From Nanosynbacter sp. (lineage in GTDB: Bacteria; Patescibacteriota; Saccharimonadia; Saccharimonadales; Saccharimonadaceae), in contig JABZJR010000044.1 of the NCBI GenBank assembly GCA_015257705.1, forward strand, positions 1 to 5,632: a DNA stretch of 5,632 nt, in the 5' to 3' direction. The notes under the pieces are model-generated. The model was not told where the DNA came from and did no database searches. It saw only the letters and a program-made list of their open reading frames with translations. Of the stretch, positions 1 to 5,309 are shown one piece after another. The first letter of the stretch is position 1. The number at the start of each line of letters is the position of its first letter. Made by a program: the position numbers and the translations under genes.

Positions 1-2
1 AG

Positions 3-986
3 TTGATTGTTCGTGGCGCTCGCGAAAATAATCTTAAGAACATTGACGTGGAGTTTCCTTTGGGATTGATGACTGTAGTGTCTGGTGTTTCTGGTAGCGG
101 AAAGTCGACGCTGGTGAATGACATTGTGGCGCGAGAATTGGCGGCGGAACTTAATCGCGCAACGACGGCGCCAGGATTGCACGACGCCATAGAAGGTGTG
201 AATTTGCTTGATAAGACGATTGTCATAGATCAGTCGCCAATTGGTCGAACGCCACGCTCCAATCCAGCGACTTACACTGGAATCTTTACGCCGATTCGCG
301 AACTTTTTGCTAGCACGCCCGAGGCTAACGTTCGAGGCTATAAATCTGGGCGTTTTAGCTTTAATGTCAAAGGTGGTCGCTGCGAAAATTGTCAGGGCGA
401 TGGTGTGATAAAAATTGAAATGCACTTTTTGCCGGACGTTTACGTTCAATGTGACGAGTGTCACGGCAAGCGTTATAATCGCGAGGCGCTGGAAATTAAG
501 TATAAAGACAAGACAATTGCCGATGTTCTGGATATGACAATTGATCAAGCGGCGGAGTTTTTTGATAGCGTGCCGAATATTGCACGTAAACTTCAGACGT
601 TGGTTGAGGTTGGGCTTGGCTATATTAAACTTGGTCAGCCAGCAACTACCTTTTCAGGCGGTGAGGCGCAGCGAATTAAATTGGCAACGGAACTCTCCAA
701 ACGTTCTACTGGAAAAACTATGTACATTCTGGACGAACCGACCACTGGGCTTCACTCGGCTGATGTAAAACGACTGTTGGGGATTTTACAGCAATTGGTT
801 GAGGGCGGCAATAGTATGATTATCATTGAGCATAATTTGGACGTCATAAAGTCGGCTGACTGGATAATTGACATGGGTCCAGAGGGCGGAATTGGTGGCG
901 GTACGGTTGTGGCTTGCGGTACACCTGAAGATATCGCCAAGGTGCCAAATTCGTTCACTGGCAAATATCTGAAAAAGATGCTTTAA
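3..986 (+). CDS. uvrA: UvrA, excinuclease ABC subunit A (C-terminal part, 5' truncated by window)
   Basis: DNA damage-recognition ATPase of nucleotide excision repair; it acts as a dimer in the cytoplasm and loads UvrB at lesions. About 327 residues are visible, the last third of a protein that is usually about 940. Counting from the first in-window codon (an internal TTG, not the real start), I see the second ATP-binding domain: Walker A GVSGSGKS at 28-35, the zinc module with C127-x2-C130 and C150-x2-C153, the ABC signature FSGGEAQR at 217-224, Walker B MYILDE at 240-245 with the following PTTGLH, and the late [10 protein letters not shown] switch-histidine segment. [18 protein letters not shown] (76-93) is also typical of UvrA. 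It ends in TAA and faces dedA tail to tail with a 2-nt gap. Nothing looks degraded. Identification is secure; the true start lies upstream. Confidence 0.97.
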   Translation: MIVRGARENNLKNIDVEFPLGLMTVVSGVSGSGKSTLVNDIVARELAAELNRATTAPGLHDAIEGVNLLDKTIVIDQSPIGRTPRSNPATYTGIFTPIRELFASTPEANVRGYKSGRFSFNVKGGRCENCQGDGVIKIEMHFLPDVYVQCDECHGKRYNREALEIKYKDKTIADVLDMTIDQAAEFFDSVPNIARKLQTLVEVGLGYIKLGQPATTFSGGEAQRIKLATELSKRSTGKTMYILDEPTTGLHSADVKRLLGILQQLVEGGNSMIIIEHNLDVIKSADWIIDMGPEGGIGGGTVVACGTPEDIAKVPNSFTGKYLKKML

Positions 987-988
987 GA

Positions 989-1639
989 CTACTTTTTACG
1001 CTTGGTTTTCGAGAGGAGAACCGACAATTGTTTTCTTAGTAAAGCGCGAGTATTTGGCTGTTTCAAAGCGTGAATAGCCATTGGTGAGACAGACAGGAAG
1101 ATGATGAGAATTGCAGCAACTTCAATATTTACACCCGCTTTGGTCAAGAACTCGCCAGCATAGAAGCCTAGATAAACGAATGCTGACGACCAAAGAAATC
1201 CACCGATAAGATTGAAAGTTAAGAATGTTTTATAGTGCATTTTACTGGCGCCGGCAACGATTGGGGCGAAGGTTCTTACGATTGGTACAAATCGAGCCAG
1301 GACGATTGTCGCTGAGCCGTGCTTGTCGTAAAACTTTTCTGTTTGCTCCAAATATTTTTTCTTGAAGAATCGGGAATTTTCTTTTTCAAACAGCTTGCGT
1401 CCAACTTTGTGTCCAAAACTATAGCCAACACTGTCGCCTAGTACTGCCGCCGCAAAAACCAAAAGCGCAAAAATGTGAATATCAATGTGCTGAGGATTTT
1501 GCTGAACCATGTATCCAGCAGTGAAGAGTAGGCTGTCGCCGGGTAGAACAAACCCGATTAATAGGCCAGATTCTGCGAAAACTACTAATAAAATTGCGAA
1601 TACGCCGAAGCTAGTTATCAAGTGAACAAAAGATTCCAT
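989..1639 (-). CDS. DedA-family integral membrane protein
   Basis: 216-residue membrane protein of the DedA/SNARE-associated family. Members are inner-membrane proteins, several of them implicated in recycling undecaprenyl phosphate or other lipid carriers and in membrane-potential homeostasis. Family marks: E23-SG followed by VLPGDSLLFTAG (31-42), the LGDSVGYSFGHKVG segment (67-80), and the ARFVPIVRTFAPIVAG re-entrant-loop motif (115-130) with the conserved Arg116, Pro119 and Arg122. Hydrophobic stretches lie at about 11-32, 55-72, 110-130, 140-160 and 172-190, and the C-terminus is very basic (KTKRKK). The ATG at 1639-1637 is preceded by a TGC-TATAAT extended -10 ending 6 nt upstream and has no Shine-Dalgarno, so it is probably leaderless. 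It follows the ABC exporter gene on the same strand after 37 nt and ends in TAG. The family call is firm; the substrate cannot be read from the sequence. Confidence 0.93.
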   Translation of the reverse strand: MESFVHLITSFGVFAILLVVFAESGLLIGFVLPGDSLLFTAGYMVQQNPQHIDIHIFALLVFAAAVLGDSVGYSFGHKVGRKLFEKENSRFFKKKYLEQTEKFYDKHGSATIVLARFVPIVRTFAPIVAGASKMHYKTFLTFNLIGGFLWSSAFVYLGFYAGEFLTKAGVNIEVAAILIIFLSVSPMAIHALKQPNTRALLRKQLSVLLSKTKRKK

Positions 1640-1654
1640 GCCTTAATTATAGCA
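1639..1654 (-). promoter_or_regulatory. Extended -10 promoter of dedA, predicted leaderless start
   Basis: On the minus strand TGC (1654-1652) directly precedes TATAAT (1651-1646), forming the extended -10 pattern TGnTATAAT. Six bases (TAAGGC) then lead to the ATG at 1639. The usual 6-nt gap between hexamer and transcription start puts +1 on the A of the ATG. No convincing -35 is seen at 16-18 bp, as is common for extended -10 promoters. It sits in the 37-bp gap between the exporter stop and dedA, so dedA can be transcribed separately from the exporter. Confidence 0.7.
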
Positions 1655-1676
1655 TGATTGGCGTATGCAGATTGGA

Positions 1677-3449
1677 CTATTCTTCAATAAATCCGCCAGA
1701 TTGCCGCGCCCATAATTTTGCGTAAACGCCACGTTTTTTATTGATGAGCTCATCATGTGATCCATCCTCGACAATTTTCCCATTTTTTAGGACAATTATA
1801 CGGTCCAACTTAGCAATTGTAGATAAGCGATGGGCAATGACAATTGAGGTTCGATTCTCCATCAGCGTTTTCAAAGACTTTTGGATCAACGCTTCTGACT
1901 CAGAATCTAGCGCTGAAGTCGCCTCGTCGAGGACTAGAATTGGCGCATCTTTCAGGATTGCTCTAGCAATTGCAACTCGTTGTCGCTGTCCGCCAGATAA
2001 TTTGGTTCCGCGCTCGCCAACCATTGTGTCAAAACCGTCTTTAAGTCCAACAATAAAATCGTAAGCGCCAGCTTTTTTGGCTGCTTCTTCAATTTCTGCG
2101 TCGGTTGCATCAGGTCGACCGTAAGCGATGTTTTCGCGCACGGAGCGGTGGAATAGCAATGGTTCTTGCGGCACGTAAGCGATTTTGGCGCGCAAACTTG
2201 CTTGGGTGACTTCGGAAATATCTTGTCCGTCGATGGTAATTTTTCCCGAGTCAATATCAGCAAAACGTAATAGCAATTTGGTGAGCGTAGTTTTTCCAGA
2301 ACCGCTCGCTCCGACTAAACCTATTTTTTCTCCTGGTTTAATATCCAGAGAAAAGTCGTGGAATAGAGTGTCGCCTTGACCCTCGTCGTGCGTGAAAGTT
2401 ATTTTATCCATGGAAATTTCGCCGTTTGTAACTTCCAGTTTTGAGTCGCTTTTATCAATCAATGTCGTTGGCGTTTGTAAGATTTCTACCATATCATTTG
2501 CGTTGCCGATAATTCGGTTGTAATTGCGCATAATTCCGTTCATGTTCCACAACTCATGTGCGACACTTCCGGTGTAGGTGATGATGAGGTAAACAGACGC
2601 CACTGACACCAAATTATTTTGAGCTGCGTACACTGCGAAGGCGATTGCTCCAATTTTAATAACCATGTTGATTGACGAATACACGGTACTAACCTTCAAA
2701 AATCCGCGCATTACGTCGAGACTTGAATTTCGCCAAGAGCTGACGGTTTTTGCGAAAAATTTCTGTTCCGTAGCTTCGGCGCCGGACGACTTGACTGCTA
2801 GAACGTTTGAGATTGCGTCGGCTAATTGTCCGTTCAATTTATTGCTGGATTTGGCTTCTTTTTTTGTCAATTTCGCCATTGGCTTGGATCCGTAATAAAC
2901 GACGATGCTGAAAACGATTGAGAAGATGAGTAAGAATAACGCGTATTGCCAGAGGAGAGTTGATAAGACAATTATTGAACCGACCAGTGAAACAGCTAGA
3001 GGCAAAACTGACCAAATTATCGTGTCCCAAAAACTTTCTACCGCGCCAACTAATTTATTTGTTTGGCTAACGAGTGACCCGCCGAATTTATTTGAGTGGA
3101 AGAATAATGTTTGGTTGGTCAGTTTGCTGAAGCACCGAGCGTACAAATCTCGCTGCATGGCGGTTTCGAATGTCCAGGCGAGATATAAAACTAATCGCCA
3201 GCCGATGACGCTCGACCATAATTCACTGACGCCGTATAAAGCAATTAGTGTCCATATGTTTTTTGCGTCGTGCAGTTGATTGTGTTGGATAATACTAAGA
3301 AGCTGAGCAATTATAAGTGGGCCGACAAAAATAGTAACCACGAGTGTGAGCATTGCAAAAAATATTGCCAAGTTTCGGCGGTGTTTGTACGGCGCTGACG
3401 TCTTCCAGAATAGACGAAATATTTCTTTACTGTTCGGTTTGTTTTTCAA
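1677..3449 (-). CDS. ABC exporter, fused transmembrane and ATPase domains (MsbA/multidrug type)
   Basis: Single-chain half-transporter expected to work as a homodimer in the cytoplasmic membrane, exporting lipid, drug or peptide by ATP hydrolysis. I chose the TTG at 3449 (590 aa) because AAAGGA lies 6 nt upstream. A GTG at 3491 would add 14 residues but has no ribosome site. Numbered from TTG: hydrophobic segments at about 27-53, 65-92, 145-165, 167-187, 257-277 and 283-300 make the six-helix domain. The ATPase domain follows with Walker A GASGSGKT (380-387), Q-loop Gln428, signature LSGGQRQR (484-491), Walker B ILVLDE (504-509), D-loop SALD and switch His540. All catalytic motifs are intact. 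It ends in TAG, 37 nt before dedA. It has its own strong promoter and a long leader. The substrate is unknown; a heterodimer partner is not present in this window. Confidence 0.93.
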   Translation of the reverse strand: MKNKPNSKEIFRLFWKTSAPYKHRRNLAIFFAMLTLVVTIFVGPLIIAQLLSIIQHNQLHDAKNIWTLIALYGVSELWSSVIGWRLVLYLAWTFETAMQRDLYARCFSKLTNQTLFFHSNKFGGSLVSQTNKLVGAVESFWDTIIWSVLPLAVSLVGSIIVLSTLLWQYALFLLIFSIVFSIVVYYGSKPMAKLTKKEAKSSNKLNGQLADAISNVLAVKSSGAEATEQKFFAKTVSSWRNSSLDVMRGFLKVSTVYSSINMVIKIGAIAFAVYAAQNNLVSVASVYLIITYTGSVAHELWNMNGIMRNYNRIIGNANDMVEILQTPTTLIDKSDSKLEVTNGEISMDKITFTHDEGQGDTLFHDFSLDIKPGEKIGLVGASGSGKTTLTKLLLRFADIDSGKITIDGQDISEVTQASLRAKIAYVPQEPLLFHRSVRENIAYGRPDATDAEIEEAAKKAGAYDFIVGLKDGFDTMVGERGTKLSGGQRQRVAIARAILKDAPILVLDEATSALDSESEALIQKSLKTLMENRTSIVIAHRLSTIAKLDRIIVLKNGKIVEDGSHDELINKKRGVYAKLWARQSGGFIEE

Positions 3450-3455
3450 ATCAAT

Positions 3456-3461
3456 TCCTTT
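3456..3461 (-). promoter_or_regulatory. Ribosome binding site deciding the TTG start of the ABC exporter
   Basis: AAAGGA on the minus strand, followed by 6 nt (ATTGAT) and TTG at 3449-3447. No comparable motif precedes the alternative GTG at 3491, and no in-frame ATG occurs before the first membrane segment. Confidence 0.65.
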
Positions 3462-3507
3462 CGATGATAAATTAATATTTATAAACTGCACAGAAAACTG
3501 AGCGTTC

Positions 3508-3555
3508 TTAATTATTCAAAACGTATATTAGAGGAACTCGCCGTCGGGAGTTCAT
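3508..3555 (-). CDS. Possible 15-codon leader ORF upstream of the ABC exporter
   Basis: Short ORF reading MNSRRRVPLIYVLNN then TAA, in the exporter's 5' leader. Its ATG lies about 5 nt after the predicted transcription start (3560), a near-leaderless position like the starts inferred for other genes here. Codons 4-6 are three consecutive Arg codons, CGA CGG CGA, and they overlap a small hairpin. The stop is 58 nt before the exporter TTG. It could be a regulatory leader peptide or a chance ORF; its length alone gives no statistical support, and it has no Shine-Dalgarno. Confidence 0.25.
   Translation of the reverse strand: MNSRRRVPLIYVLNN
3534..3553 (-). promoter_or_regulatory. Hairpin in the ABC exporter leader
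   Basis: Perfect 6-bp inverted repeat GAACTC / GAGTTC around an 8-nt loop, within the predicted untranslated leader. It is not followed by a T-run on the minus strand, so it does not look like an intrinsic terminator. It overlaps the start of the possible leader ORF and its three Arg codons. It may be an RNA regulatory element or incidental. Confidence 0.3.
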
Positions 3556-3559
3556 AGAC

Positions 3560-3595
3560 TTTGACTATTATATGGAATATATAGATATAAGTCAA
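3560..3595 (-). promoter_or_regulatory. Sigma70-type promoter of the ABC exporter
   Basis: Minus strand: -35 TTGACT (3595-3590), a spacer of exactly 17 bp (3589-3573), -10 TATAAT (3572-3567) and an expected start near 3560. The -35 matches consensus at 5 of 6 positions and the -10 at 6 of 6, the best promoter in the window. The leader to the TTG is about 110 nt. Its -35 faces the -35 of the divergent Fur-family gene promoter, 17 bp away. Confidence 0.8.
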
Positions 3596-3612
3596 TTTGT
3601 GGAGCAAAGCCC

Positions 3613-3648
3613 TTGTTTATTTATTGTAAATACTTTACAATAGGAACA
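3613..3648 (+). promoter_or_regulatory. Promoter of the Fur/PerR-family gene operon, predicted leaderless
   Basis: -35 TTGTTT (3613-3618), a 17-bp spacer, and -10 TACAAT (3636-3641). Six bases (AGGAAC) then reach the ATG at 3648, so the predicted +1 is the A of the start codon. The AGGA there is only 2 nt from the ATG, too close to act as a Shine-Dalgarno. The spacer and -10 are covered by a palindrome, implying control by a repressor. Confidence 0.75.
3622..3642. promoter_or_regulatory. 21-bp palindromic operator, probable Fur/PerR-family box
   Basis: Perfect inverted repeat with 9-bp arms TATTGTAAA and TTTACAATA around TAC. It covers the -10 and about half of the spacer in front of a Fur-family regulator gene. 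Its length and AT-rich symmetry fit Fur-superfamily operators (Fur, PerR and Zur boxes are 15-21 bp inverted repeats), though the half-site differs from the Bacillus PerR box TTATAAT-N-ATTATAA. Position suggests repression by blocking RNA polymerase, most simply autorepression. Which protein binds is inferred from adjacency only. Confidence 0.7.
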
Positions 3649-4040
3649 TGACGCAAATTGTTAGGCGATCAACAAAACACACGAATGATGTGATGGCGAT
3701 TTTAAAGAGCAAGCATCACGCGACGAATGCGGAAATTGCTCAGGAATTGCGGAATATTCATCCTGAAGTCAGCGACACGACGGTACATCGAATAACTCAG
3801 CGCCTGTGTGGCGACGGGACGATTGGTTTGGCTCCATCGACCAAAAAGGGCTGCTTGCGATATGATATTCGTAAGGACGATCACGATCATTTTGTATGCA
3901 GTGACTGCGATGGTCTGATGGATATTAAAATTGCCGATGAGATGAGAAAGCAAATTGCGCATGAAATTAGCGATTGTTATATTGACGGCCCGTTGGTTGT
4001 GACGGGAGTTTGTAGAAAATGCCAGAAAAGGAGGAAATAA
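3648..4040 (+). CDS. Fur/PerR-family metal-dependent transcriptional regulator
   Basis: 130-residue Fur-superfamily repressor: an N-terminal winged helix (about 10-65, recognition helix near VSDTTVHRITQRL at 41-53) and a C-terminal dimerisation/metal domain. The structural zinc site is C84-x2-C87 plus C122-x2-C125. Compared from memory with Bacillus PerR, candidate regulatory ligands are H24, D73, H79, H81 and D92. An Asp at the last position is PerR-like, whereas Fur usually has Glu. The protein is slightly shorter than the usual 135-150 residues. Its TAA overlaps the ATG of thioredoxin by 1 nt, so the two are coupled. It is probably leaderless and autoregulated through the palindrome over its promoter. 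It could instead sense iron, manganese or zinc; family certain, PerR subtype inferred. Confidence 0.92.
   Translation: MTQIVRRSTKHTNDVMAILKSKHHATNAEIAQELRNIHPEVSDTTVHRITQRLCGDGTIGLAPSTKKGCLRYDIRKDDHDHFVCSDCDGLMDIKIADEMRKQIAHEISDCYIDGPLVVTGVCRKCQKRRK
4029..4034 (+). promoter_or_regulatory. Ribosome binding site deciding the thioredoxin start
   Basis: A full AGGAGG lies inside the last codons of the regulator gene, 5 nt before the ATG at 4040. This fixes the thioredoxin start at 4040 rather than the ATG at 4019, which lacks a site and would add seven residues, mostly charged, before the normal thioredoxin fold. Confidence 0.8.
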
Positions 4041-4369
4041 TGGCTTTATATGAAATTACAACAAAGCAAGAATTCGAAGATAAGGTGCTAAAAAGCGACG
4101 GTCCTGTACTAGTTGATTTTTGGGCGCCGTGGTGTCCGCCATGTCGTGCAATGGCTCCGCTTTTGCATCAAATTGCCGAAGAAACAGAGTTTGATATTGT
4201 TAAGGTTGACACTGAAGCGAGTCAGGAAAATGCGCAATTGGCTATGGAATATCGCGTGCAGGGAATTCCAAACATGAAGATTTTTGTTGGCGGCGAGGAA
4301 GTTGTCGAAATGATTGGCATGAAGCCGAAGCAGACGTTGATTGACGCTTTGGAAAAAGCTGCAAAATAA
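4040..4369 (+). CDS. Thioredoxin with WCPPC active site
   Basis: 109-residue classical single-domain thioredoxin, normal length (about 105-110), no signal peptide, hence cytoplasmic. It reduces protein disulfides, usually recharged by thioredoxin reductase. Visible features: buried Asp26 in VLVDFWAPW, active site W31-C32-P33-P34-C35, cis-Pro77 in QGIPNMKIF, and the C-terminal helix ending EKAAK. The usual site is WCGPC; the first inter-cysteine residue here is Pro, which in this fold can shift redox potential. The gene overlaps the Fur-family gene by 1 nt and precedes a cupin gene by 18 nt, suggesting a co-transcribed redox operon. It ends in TAA. Family is certain; I give no trxA symbol because paralogues may exist elsewhere. 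Confidence 0.94.
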   Translation: MALYEITTKQEFEDKVLKSDGPVLVDFWAPWCPPCRAMAPLLHQIAEETEFDIVKVDTEASQENAQLAMEYRVQGIPNMKIFVGGEEVVEMIGMKPKQTLIDALEKAAK

Positions 4370-4376
4370 AAAATAG

Positions 4377-4383
4377 AAGGGGG
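4377..4383 (+). promoter_or_regulatory. Ribosome binding site of the cupin gene
   Basis: Purine-rich AAGGGGG within the 18-nt gap after the thioredoxin stop, 4 nt before the ATG at 4388. It resembles a Shine-Dalgarno core but lacks the perfect GGAGG. Confidence 0.55.
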
Positions 4384-4387
4384 ATTT

Positions 4388-4783
4388 ATGAAGGGTTTTA
4401 GTGGAAATATCGAAGAGCTTACGTTGGCAAATAATAATTTTCGTCAAGTTCTATATACTGCGAAGCATTGTCAATTGGTGTTGATGAACCTGCCCGTTGG
4501 TGAGGAAATTGGTTCGGAAATTCACGAGGAGAATGATCAATTTTTCAGATTTGAGTCTGGCGAAGGTAAGGTTTTGATCGATGGCAATGAATATATTGTT
4601 TCCGACGGTAGTGCGATTATTGTGCCGGCGGGAGCTGAGCATAATGTGATAAACACCGGCGAGGAGCCACTTAAGCTTTATACTATTTATAGTCCAGCAC
4701 ATCATAAAGATGGCATTGTTCGGGCAACGCGTGAAGAAGCGGAGGCTAACGAAGAAGATTTTGACGGTGTAACTACCGAATAA
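4388..4783 (+). CDS. Small single-domain cupin protein
   Basis: 131-residue cytoplasmic cupin, of the type often labelled mannose-6-phosphate isomerase-like. Cupin motif 1 is around 42-60 (GSEIHEENDQFFRFESGEG), with His46 and Gln51 where the canonical HxH and Glu ligands are expected, so the metal set is modified. Motif 2 is canonical: G74-x5-P80-A-G82-x2-H85-x3-N89. YSPAHHKDGIVRATREEAE (101-119) is a tail typical of this subfamily as I remember it. The C-terminus is acidic. Third gene of the cluster, 18 nt after thioredoxin and 32 nt before the Nudix gene; it ends in TAA. Biochemical role unknown: the cupin fold serves sugar isomerases, dioxygenases and ligand sensors alike, and no substrate is implied. 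Confidence 0.88.
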   Translation: MKGFSGNIEELTLANNNFRQVLYTAKHCQLVLMNLPVGEEIGSEIHEENDQFFRFESGEGKVLIDGNEYIVSDGSAIIVPAGAEHNVINTGEEPLKLYTIYSPAHHKDGIVRATREEAEANEEDFDGVTTE

Positions 4784-4793
4784 GCTGTCGTCA

Positions 4794-4799
4794 AAGGAG
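4794..4799 (+). promoter_or_regulatory. Shine-Dalgarno upstream of the Nudix gene with unusually long spacing
   Basis: AAGGAG lies 16 nt before the ATG at 4816, well beyond the usual 5-9 nt. In-frame codons at the optimal distance are TTT, CTA, CTA and ATT; only ATT (4813) is even a rare start. Either spacing is relaxed or initiation is weak. Confidence 0.45.
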
Positions 4800-4815
4800 A
4801 AAGTTTCTACTAATT

Positions 4816-5280
4816 ATGTCTCGCAAAGGATCGATAGTTGGCGAGGTGTTTAGCTCATTCGGGCGGGCGATTTTTCGTGGAATTGCGTGTGTCGTATCGC
4901 TAATTTTTAGGATTGCACCGAAGAAGGACCGCGTGCGGGTAATTGTTTATCGTGATGATGGTAAGATTTTATTAGTTAGAAGTCGCTTTAGCCGCCAAAA
5001 GTGGGCTCTACCGGGAGGCGGGGTGAAGCATAATGAGAGTTATGAACAGGCTGCCGTTAGAGAAGTCTTGGAAGAGGTTGGATTAAAGATATATAATCTG
5101 CGATATCTCGGAAAAGCTAATTCTCATGAGTCGTATGCCAAATTTTCAGTTCGAGTTTTTGCGGCGCACACGTCTGATTGTGACATAAAATGCAACTTTG
5201 AAATAATGGAAGCCCGGTGGTTTAACATGAATTATCTTCCTGAAGAATACTACGCTTTGTATGCTAATAAGCGTCAGTAG
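4816..5280 (+). CDS. Nudix hydrolase with hydrophobic N-terminal extension
   Basis: 154-residue Nudix pyrophosphohydrolase, cleaving a nucleoside diphosphate linked to another moiety (for example damaged NTPs, ADP-ribose or nucleotide sugars). The Nudix box is complete: G68-x5-E74-x7-R82-E83-V-L-E86-E87-V-G89-L90, with the catalytic Glu residues present. The domain begins near residue 38 (VRVIVYRDDGKILLVR) and includes the KWALPGGG entry. Residues 1-37 are an extra N-terminal stretch, basic and hydrophobic (about 18-34, IFRGIACVVSLIFRIAP), which could be a membrane-associating helix. Last gene of the cluster, 32 nt after the cupin; its TAG lies in the loop of a putative terminator hairpin. 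The start is less certain than for neighbours because the Shine-Dalgarno is 16 nt away. Substrate unknown; a housekeeping role in a redox operon is plausible but inferred. Confidence 0.9.
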   Translation: MSRKGSIVGEVFSSFGRAIFRGIACVVSLIFRIAPKKDRVRVIVYRDDGKILLVRSRFSRQKWALPGGGVKHNESYEQAAVREVLEEVGLKIYNLRYLGKANSHESYAKFSVRVFAAHTSDCDIKCNFEIMEARWFNMNYLPEEYYALYANKRQ

Positions 5281-5293
5281 GCGACGCTGTTTT
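5270..5293 (+). terminator. Modest intrinsic terminator after the Nudix gene
   Basis: Inverted repeat AGCGTC / GACGCT (6-bp stem, 7-nt loop AGTAGGC) followed by GTTTT. The Nudix stop codon is in the loop. The stem is short and the T-tract only four, so termination would be partial, but the location between the four-gene cluster and a gene with its own -10 element fits. Confidence 0.45.
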
Positions 5294-5296
5294 ATG

Positions 5297-5309
5297 TATA
5301 ATATGAGTA
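5297..5309 (+). promoter_or_regulatory. -10 element of the HD-domain gene, predicted leaderless start
   Basis: TATAAT at 5297-5302 is followed by exactly 6 nt (ATGAGT) and then ATG at 5309, the same geometry as dedA and the Fur-family gene. The ATG at 5303 would lie upstream of the expected transcript start, so 5309 is preferred. No good -35 is visible at 16-18 bp, which leaves the promoter call moderate. Confidence 0.55.

Noticed and set aside
972..997. AAAAAG / CTTTTT inverted repeat across the uvrA-dedA junction as a bidirectional terminator
   Set aside because: The stem is almost entirely A-T with a 14-nt loop and no GC core; too weak to call.
1741..3279. Plus-strand ORFs of about 64-124 codons inside the ABC exporter gene
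   Set aside because: They are antisense shadows with no family resemblance or ribosome sites; the minus-strand frame has all ABC motifs.
3471..3486. AT-rich palindromic stretch TAAAT-ATTA-ATTTA in the exporter leader as an operator
   Set aside because: Short and AT-rich enough to arise by chance, and it is downstream of the promoter; it may simply keep the ribosome site unpaired.
3449..3491. GTG start at 3491 for the ABC exporter (14 extra residues)
   Set aside because: No ribosome site precedes it, and the TTG at 3449 has AAAGGA at 6-nt spacing.
4109..4705. Minus-strand ORFs opposite thioredoxin and cupin
   Set aside because: Low-complexity shadow translations with no recognisable domain, while the plus strand carries clear conserved motifs.
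5261..5308. Earlier ATGs (5261 and 5303) as start of the HD gene
   Set aside because: The first overlaps the Nudix gene and adds non-family sequence without a ribosome site; the second lies upstream of the transcription start predicted from TATAAT.
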